From positions 7,022,579 through 7,086,578 of the forward strand of contig CM028335.1 in the NCBI GenBank assembly GCA_016647705.1: 64,000 nucleotides of DNA. Reading direction: 5' to 3'. Position numbers and translations under genes: made by a program. The notes below the pieces were generated by a model. The model had not been told where the DNA came from and made no database searches. It was given only the letters and a program-made list of their open reading frames with translations. This DNA comes from Eucommia ulmoides. Lineage: Eukaryota; Streptophyta; Magnoliopsida; Garryales; Eucommiaceae. Positions 51,561 through 61,200 of the stretch are shown piece after piece (within the stretch, counting starts at the first letter, position 1; the number at the start of each line of letters is the position of its first letter).

Positions 51561-52207
51561 AAAAAAAATATTAATATCTCATTTTAAAGATGATAATTCT
51601 TTAATGATTATTGTGTAAAAAATTAGTTTTCAACAAATAGATTTGTGAAAAAATTCACATGTTTCATGTTCAACTATTTGATCAAAAGTTTCCAGATTTG
51701 TTTCTTCGTTTTTAGGAGTCATTGTAAATGAAAATTTAGTTCTACATAGATTAGGAAGTGTATCATTAAATAGGAATATTTCAGTCCACGATTTGACAAA
51801 AAGAGTGATTGGTACAAAGAAAAAAAAATGAGTTGAAATAGTAGTTTCACTTCCAAACAGGAGTGTGTTGTACGCGATTTTTTTATTTTTTAATGGTAAG
51901 ATATGTTGGGCAAATTTACGCACATTTCAATTAATCACCCCTCCAAGTGATCTGAAGGCGCACCCCACGAAAAATAAAACTCCACACGCGACAAAACTCC
52001 TTTCATTCTTCCACAGGGAACAAAACTCCACAGCCACAAAGCAAAAGATTCTTGTGAGCCCCCAATTGAATCTCAATAATAACTAATTAACTATCACCAT
52101 TCAAATAAATAATAATAAATAAATAAATAAAGAGAAATTTCTCGTTCTCTCTGTTTCATTCAGTTGATCAAATTTCCCGGAAAATTGGACTCCTCCTTCC
52201 AAAGAAT
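51561..52207. other. Region upstream of the protease gene
   Basis: AT-rich sequence with TAAATAAATAAATAAA at about 52112-52130 is followed by a CTCTCTGTTTCATTCAG leader-like stretch up to the start codon. A core promoter must lie here, but no single element is clear. Confidence 0.4.
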
Positions 52208-55200
52208 ATGGAAGCTTTGTGCCGTAAATTTGATCTCTACTCGCCGCCGCTCTCTTCAGTCTCCAAAAACCTCCCAAAATCCACTGCCATTAGACGCCAC
52301 CCGCCTCGGATTTTGTGCTTGAATCGTAAATGCCGAGTCTCAGTGCCTCAAGCTTCGGCCAAACTGGAGCGCTCTTCGCAATTCGATTACGAAAATCTCG
52401 GCGGATTAAATCGGAAATTGAGGAAATGGATCGGAAGCGGATTGCTCGGTTTCGCCGCTGCAATCACGGTTTGCGGCGATGCTCCGGCGCTGGCGGAGTC
52501 ACTGACTGTGGCGTTCCCTGTTTCCCACACTCTTGAGGTGAAAATTCAGTACTGTAATTCGACTGTGTTTTTCTAGTTTTTTTTTTCGCCCCTGGATTTC
52601 GTTTTCTTTCTTGTTGATGCGACAGTTCGTAGATTGAATATCTGTTTGGTTATGTCGAATTGAAATTGAATTTTCAGTGGAGAAACAGCTGTTATACAAG
52701 TTGCTCTTAGTAGATTGTATACTCATGAGGTATATAATTTGTTTGGTAATGGTAGGTGAATAGAGTTCAGAGAACACTTGTGGAGGCTTGGGGTTTGATT
52801 AGAGAGACTTTTGTAGATCCTACCTTCAATCATCAAGGTAATTCCATAAACAGCTCTAATTAGTTTTCTGAATTTTCAAATTTTTTTTTTTTGTAAAAAA
52901 GAAATATTAATTATATTCTTTAAAAATATGAATTGTTAGGAAATAATGTTGTTCATGTCTCATAATCACAATAAAACGGAATTAAGCAATAATCTAAAGC
53001 ATACATGATTATTAAAACACAATAATAAATAACGGTAATCGACTACGTACCTGTTTGGACCATCGCAGAAGATTGAATCTATCGCAACGGATTACTAATT
53101 AGATCTTCTTCCATATGATCTAGATTTTATGGTGGAGACTCTCAATGAGAAGAAACCCTTAATCTAGACTATGGAGAGGACCTAATTATATATACTAAGG
53201 TTTCTCGTTGGGTCTTCCCATAACGGGTTTCAATGAAACTCTAAACCTATATTTGCCACTTAACTAGACTTCTACATAAAAGACATCACAGCTCAAATCA
53301 AAATATGATCATTTATTATTTGGGTTGCTTAAATAATAGATTATCCATTAATCTTTTTTTTGTAAAACAATTTATATTAATTAATGTTAGCTCACAAAAA
53401 AAAAATTATAACATTCTCCCATTTGAGTTACATTAATTGAATAAATTTGATTTTGAAAACAAGACTCTCGGGTTGATGACAGAAATTTTTTTATTTTTGT
53501 GTGGCCACACTTTTTTTTTTTTGTAAAGAAATGATAGTCTATAAGTAGCATCTTTATAAACTTATCATGTCCAACATGATCTTAATATTGAATTATGATA
53601 GTCTATATATTAATCTTAATAAATATAAGACATTTCATACTCACAAATACTTATAACCATATCGACATGGATCGTAAGCTCAGGAGTATAATAAGAAACC
53701 AATGTCAGAATGTGATCATTATCAATATGCATTGTTCTTATCGATCCTCATTACAATTTCTCAACAAAATGAAATTACTAATTGCAGTTTCTCAATAAAA
53801 TGAAACTGTTACAATTTCTCAACAAAATGAAATTGCTACAATTTCTCAATAATATGAAATTATTTGACTTTAACAAGTTATCTGCCATTAATAATACATC
53901 ACAAGATCTAAAAATAGTGATTTGTGACAACCAAAAGTATACAACTATAATTCTTAAGACACAATATTTTAAAATACCATATTGTATAATCAATTCAAAT
54001 AATATAATATATAATAATATAACATGCAATAATGATAATCATAAAATAGATTTCAATTTTGCAAAATGCATAATAATAGTGATCACAACAGAATCAGCAA
54101 AATAAAGGAAACTACAAAAGCTCCCACTAAACCAGATAATCAAAAGATTTAATGACACCTATATTCACAACATGTTGCTTGAACGCTATGGGCCTTAAAC
54201 CTTTGGTTAAAGGATCAGCAAACATGAATTCAGTTCTTATATGCTTAATCATGACGTATCTTTTCTTTACTAAGTCCCTGACTGTGAGGTACTTAATTTT
54301 CATATGCTTGGAATCCGTACGTATCTTATTGTTCTTGGAGTAGAACACGGCTGCATTATTGTCACAATAAATCACAATGGGTCGAGAGATAGGGTCAACA
54401 ACCCGCAGCTCTGAGATCAGATTTCGTAGCCAAACAGTTTGAGATGATGCACCATAACAAGTTACAAATTCAGCATACCTAGTCAATGATGCAATTAGGC
54501 TCTATTTGACACTTTTCCATGAAATGGATTAACCAGCTAGAACAAAAATATGTCATGAAGTAGATTTGCGATCGTTTGAACAACCACTAAAATCAGAATC
54601 TGAGTACTCAATTACTTCGAGATTATCAATCCTCCTATACACTAGCATAAAATTCTTCTTTCTTTGTAGATATTTCATGACTTTCTTTACAGCAACCCAG
54701 TGATCATGCCCAGGGTTCGACAAATATCTACCAAGAACATTAACAATGAAGGCGATATTAGGTCTCATACATACTTATGCATACATTAGGCTACCAATCG
54801 CACTGGCATAAGGAACAGTCTTTACGACATCCTTTTCCAAATCATTCTTTGGATATTGTTCATTGTTGAGTTTAACTCACTTTACAACAAGCACATCACA
54901 TGCCTTGCATGTCTGCATATTGAACCTTTTAAGCACACAATCGATATAGGCTCTCTGAGATAGTCTGAGAAGGTTTCGAGATCTATCACGATGAATCTCA
55001 ATACCCAGAACAAATGATGTTTCTCAGAGATCATTCATGTCAAAATTAGCATACAAAAGATGTTTGATATCATTCAGGAGATTCACATTGCTACTAGCGA
55101 GCAGGATGTCATCAACATAGAGAATCATGAAAATGAATTTGCTCCCACTGATTTTCATAGAGACGCACTGATCAAACTTGTTTTCTACAAAACCAAAAGA

Positions 55201-58200
55201 TGTCACAATTTTGTCAAATTTTAAATACCACTGTCGAGAAGCTTGCTTGAGACAATAAATTGACCTTTTCAATCTGTATACCATGTTCTTCTTTCCATTT
55301 TCCTTAAATCCCTTAGGCTGTGACATGTAAACTTCCTCACTCAAATCTCTATTAAGAAAAATTGTCTTGACATCCATTTGGTGAAGCTCTAAGTCAAAAT
55401 GAGCTACCAACGTCATGATTAGCCTAAAGGAATCATTGGTGAAAATTGGTGAAGAAGTCTCTGTGAAATCAATGTTTTCTCGTTGTATGTATCCTTTAAC
55501 AACCAATCGGGCCTTTAATCTTTTAACATTCTCTTTGTTGTCTCTCTTAGGCTTGAATACCCATTTGCATCCAATGGGTTTATATTCCTTGGGAAGATCA
55601 ACAAGTTCTCAAATATTACTGTCTGACATAGACTGCATCTCATATCCCATGACAATTAGCTATTCATTTGCCTGATCGCTATTGAGAGCTTTACGATAAG
55701 TAGTCGGGTCCACCTCTTCTCCAATATCATATTCTCTCTCTCCAAGGTAAACATAGTAGTCGTTAGAAATGACAACCCTTCTAGTTCTTTGCGATTCCCT
55801 CACTTATACTTCAGAAGAGGACTCATTCGCAAGCTCATTGGTTAGAGGGATCTCATCTGCAATAGGCGTTACTTCAACAGTAGAGGGAGTGACAATATCC
55901 ACACCTCGCTGAATCCCTCGATTAATAGCTCCATCATAAGAGATGACTTATGAGGCCGGTAAAGGTAAAAAAACAACATCAATGGGTTTCACTCTTTTAT
56001 CGAACTGAGAGAGAATGACTTCAGCAACATCCAACTCCAAAAATTTTTCCACTTGAGATTCAACAACTCTAGTGCCACAAGTCGAACAATAAAATCTGTA
56101 TCCTTTTAAGTGATTAGGATACCCTATAAAGTAGCATTTAGTTGTTCTCGAATCTAACTACTTCATAGAAGGATCGTAAAGCTTCACCTTAGCTGGATAC
56201 CCCCATACTCTAAAATGATTCAAACTGGGTTTTCTGATCGTCCATAGTTCAAACGATGTTTTAGTCACTGATTTGCTAGGGACGCGATTCAGAATGTAGG
56301 TTGCTACTTTGATGGCTTCACCCCACAAGTATTCTGGCAAATTCGATCTGCTCATTATGATCCTCTTCATTTCCATAAGAGTGTAATTGCACCTCTCTGT
56401 CACGTTATTCTATTAAGGACTTCCTGGCATAGTATACAAAGCAACAATACCATTATCCTGCAAGTACCTTGCAAAAGGTCCCTTCTGTTGTTCTGCATCA
56501 CCATGCTTCCCATAATACTCACCACCTCAATCAGATCTCACAATCTTGATGACTTTCCCCAACTGTTTTTCAAGTTTAGTTCGAAAGATTTTAAACATTT
56601 CAAGAGTATCTGCCTTTTTTTTTTTTAAATTAAATAAACATAGTCATATCGGGAAAAATCATCAATGAATATAATGAAGTACTTGTTGCCACACAAGCAA
56701 GTCGAGTAAGGCCCACTAATGTCTGTATGAATAATCTCCAACAAACTCTAACTAAAGTAGCACCTTTTTTCTTGGTCTTGGTCAATTTTTCTCTTACACA
56801 ATCAACGCAAACTTCCAAGTTATCAGAATCAAGAGGAAAAAGAATCCCAAAACCAATCAAGTGATCTACTCGTTCCTTAAAAATGTACCCCAACCACTTA
56901 TGCCACAATAACGAAGATCTTTCCTTAGTCAAAGATCTTTTAGCAACAATGTTTTCAACATTGTAAGAATATGCAAATAACAACGAAAATCTATAAAGCC
57001 CATCAGATAAAACACAATTGCCAACTACCTTAGAGTCATAAATCATCTCAACTCTTTTATTTGAAAAAGTGAAATAATATCCATTTCTATCAAGTATTGA
57101 AAAAGAAATTAAATTTCTTCTAAACGAATGCACACAGAAAACATTGTCCAAAACAAGTTGAAAACTAGAGTCTAAATCTAAAACAACAGTCCCGACGTGC
57201 TTAACACCAATCCCGATATTACTGCCAATTTTAAACTTTGACTCTTTCTCACTTGACTTCCTCAGGTTTCTTTTCCCCTGTAAAGAAGTTGCAATATGAA
57301 CAGTAGCACCACTGTCATGCCACCAAGAATTTAAAGGAACATCAACTAAATTAGATTCAAAATAGACATAGGCAGATCACATACCATGTTTCTTCTTCTT
57401 CTCTAGCCAGTTCTTAAACTTAAAGCAATCAACCCTCTTATGACCCTTTTTGTTATAGTGAAAGCGCTTAATGACTTTGTTCTTGGCATTTCCATTTCTC
57501 TACTTCTCACTCCTACTTTTCTTGAAATTCTAATTTTTCTTGTGACGGTGGAAGTTGGACTTTCTAGTCTTCTCACTCCTCTTCTGATTATTTGGCTTCC
57601 CAAGAGTAATAAAATGAGCAGATTCATTCCTTTCTCTTTTCAGCTTTTCTTCCTCAATCACACATTTCGTGATCAGATCGTTTACACTCCAAGTCTGATC
57701 TTGGGTGTTGTAGGCAGTCTTGATTTGGCTAAAAGAAACTAGCAGAAAGTTGAGAGCGTGATGAATAATGAACTTATCGGGAAACGGAATGTTTTGTGCC
57801 TTCAATTTAGTTTGAAGATTTACCATTCTCAAGATTAATTCGCGAACGCCTTTTGTATCATCGTACCTCATATTCATCAATCCATCCATAAAATACCCAA
57901 CCTCGGCATTGTCCAATGTCTGGTATAAGTTTTCCACAGCAGTGAGAAATTCCTTAGCCTTTTTACTCTTAGGTATTCCTCTAAGGAGATGCTCAGCAAT
58001 TGACCTCTTAATTGAAATGAGGGTCAAACGGTTCGACCTTTCCCAATTTTCATAATAAGCTTTCACGACTTCAGTACTCTCATTAGTAGGTTGAGGAGGT
58101 TCATCCTCACGGAGGGTCAGGTCCAAGTCCATTATTCCAAAAATGAACTCAACGTTTGACCTCTATTTCTTATAGTTCGACCTATTTAGAATTTTAATAG

Positions 58201-61200
58201 TGGCGTTATTGTTGTTCACAACAAAAGAAACTGTTTTTCACAAAAAAAATTGCAACTTTGATCAATTGTGGACAATAGGCAAAATGCTCAATTAAGCATA
58301 AGTTATACAATATAAGAATCAATTGCATTATCATAAACTCCTCTTTGGGCAGAGTCTATAATAAACAATTATTCTTTAATTATGAAGATCAACAAAATAA
58401 GAAAAATCTACAGATTTAAAAAACCATCCCCTTTGGGCAGATCGATCTTCAAATCCAAATGTTTCATTCAAATATAATGAAACAAATAATCTTTCAAAAT
58501 TTATTCCCTTTAGGCAAACAAATTTATCAAATTATTTATTTTACATAATATCCTCATATAATAAAATTAATTTGCACAATAACCTCCTTTGGGCAAGTAA
58601 ATGTACAAATTAATCTAAAAATTTTCCATCAACAAAATAGGAATTTGAAAATTTACAAACTATATTGGTTAAATTACTTCGGTAAAATTAGCCTCAACAG
58701 TTCACAAACAACCGTTTCAAATCGGAAAAATTAGACAATATTGTCCAACCACGACAACGCATATAAGCAACGTATATGCATATGATCAAAACAAAATGAA
58801 GTATGTCACAAAATGTACTATCAGTGATCAACGATCAATTATAGTTGCAAGAATTTGAATAACAATTTTACTATATTTTTAAACTAATTATTAAACTAGT
58901 TTTATGTGGTTTAAAACTAATTAGGAGAGTACACATCAATAAATCTTAATTTAGGAAGAGTGAGTACTGTAATCCTATTCCAAATCATCCAATATAATTT
59001 CTGTAAAATTTTCAACAGAAAATCATGCCTAAAAATAATTTTAAGCTAATTAAATCACATAATAAGTAATAATTAATTAAAAATTATTTTTAATCCTAAA
59101 AAAATCAAATAAATTTTACAGAAAATTAGAGAACAGAAAACAAGTGCACAAGAAAAAAAGAAACCCAAAACGGGTCCCAAAAGAGGCTCAAGCACCCCAC
59201 GCACCTGTTACGCGTGTGGGGGGAACCGAAATTGGCTAGAAGTTGTATTCAACCTCCAATTGGATTTGAACTGGGTCAACTCGACCCGGTTTCGACCCGG
59301 TTGTGCAAAAACCCTAAAAACGTGTCATTTTCTCCAAAAAAAATTTATGGATTTATGTAGACTTATGTATTTATAACACGCCTATAACAATTAATTGAAG
59401 GAAAATCAAGAGAAATATCACCAAACATCACAAACAAGTTTCGGTTTGAGGTTTTCTAACTCCTCCATGGCTAAAATCCTAAAATTCGAAATTTACCTTT
59501 ATTTTCACCGAATCTTATATGGGTTTAAGCCTAATACTAATTTAAAACTTTTCTATGATATTTAATTGAATCAAAACCGCGTCTATATCTCTTAATTTAA
59601 AACGAATCTCGATTTTACTAAGGTTTTGAAGTCGAAAATTTAATCACGAAATACTTTCTGATTACATAACCAAATAACATATGTAATATATCAAATTAAA
59701 GCTCAAATTAAGAGGACTAAAAGGCCTAAGGTTTTACAGTCAATTGAAACAAAAAATTACATGAAATCACGGCTCCAAGTTTCGGTTTCGGGAGTTTTCT
59801 AGGGTTTGTAGCCGAAACTTCAATCACGAATTAAATACTCTCCGATTAAGCAATCAAATAGCATATATAATATATCAAATTAAAGTTTGAATCAAAAGAA
59901 ATAAAAGCCCTAAGGTTTCACAGTCAATCCAAACGAAAAATCACATGAAATCATGCTCGCAAGTTTCTGTTTTGTTTAAGAAAAAAAAATGAAAATAATA
60001 ATTGTTGATCCTAAATCTTGTACGTAGGCTCCGATACCACATGTTGTTCATGTCACATAATCACAATAAAATAGAATTAAGCAATAATCTAAAGCATATA
60101 TGATTATTAAGACATAACAATAAAGAACGGTAATTGAATACGTACTTGTTTGGGCCATCGCAGAAGATTGAATCTATTGCAGCGGATTACTAACTATGTC
60201 TTCCTCTCTATGATCTAGATTTTGTGGTGGCTGCTCTCAATGGGAAGAAACTTTTAATCTAGACTAGGGAGGGGACCTAGTTTTATATACTAGGGTTTCT
60301 CGTCGGGCCATCCCATAACGGATTTCAACGAAATCCTAAACCTACATTTGCCACTTAACTGAACTTCTACATAAAAGACGTCACAACTCAAATCAAAATT
60401 TGATCACTGATTATTTGGGCTATTTAAATAATAGACTATCCATTACCCCTTTTTTTGTAAAACAATTTATTCAATTAATGTTAGCCCACAAAAAAAAAAA
60501 ATATTCTAACAAATAAGACTCGGTAGGTCTGGTGGTTGGTTAGGCCCCGTTTGGTAACCGTTTCCATTCCAGAAATTTCCATCCCATTCCCAGATTTTTG
60601 GGAATTCTGTTTGGGAATAGCGTTTGGTAATTTTTGTTTCCGTTTCCATTTCATTCCCATTTGAGAATTGTGCCCACTTTTTTCTTAAGAAATTAGAAAC
60701 AAAAAAAAGTTGTTTCTCATTATTCCCATTCCATTCCCAAAACATATGGTCACTATTCACCCGCCGGCCGACCACCGTCCTCCGCCGTCGCTGGCGGCTA
60801 TCTCCGGCGACCGTCGCCGATCACCGTCTGGCCGGAAATTTTCCGGCCACTGTCACCTACCCGCCACCGCTATCCGGCCGTCGCGCGTGGTGACGGCGCC
60901 ATTGCCTTCTAGCCGGTGCCGGCGCCGGAGCCACCGTCGTCCGCCGTCGCCGGCGACGGCGACGGTGCCACTGCCGTCAGGCCAAAAAAAAAAAATATAT
61001 ATATTTTAAGATAAAATCGTTACCAAACACAATTCCCTTCCCAAAACAAAAAAAAAATTATCGTTACCAAACGCGATTCTACTCCCAAGAAGAAAACAAA
61101 ATTCCTATCCCATTCCCATCCCACTGCTGGAATGGAAACAGAAACGGTTACCAAACGCCACCTTAGTGTTTTTGCTTTTCTATTTCTACTTCCAAAACTG

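Larger units (their letters stand above)
52947..60511 (-). mobile_element. Complete but defective Ty1/copia retrotransposon
   Basis: It sits in intron 2 of the protease gene, antisense to it. Identical 5-base target duplications AATAA flank it (52942-52946 and 60512-60516). The LTRs are 52947-53413 and 60042-60511. Beside the 5' LTR a primer binding site TGGTATCGGAGCC (60027-60039) resembles the initiator-methionine tRNA complement. A purine-rich tract abuts the 3' LTR near 53414-53425. Polyprotein pieces in order on the minus strand are gag (57530-58132), GAG-pre-integrase (56630-57151), integrase end (56158-56403), reverse transcriptase (55024-55506) and RNase H (54553-54768, 54127-54486). 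Several stops and frame changes separate them, so it cannot encode an intact polyprotein. Confidence 0.93.

Noticed and set aside
60624-61009. Pro/Arg/Ser-rich frames
   Set aside because: They fall in the GC-rich centre of a MITE with TTA duplications.
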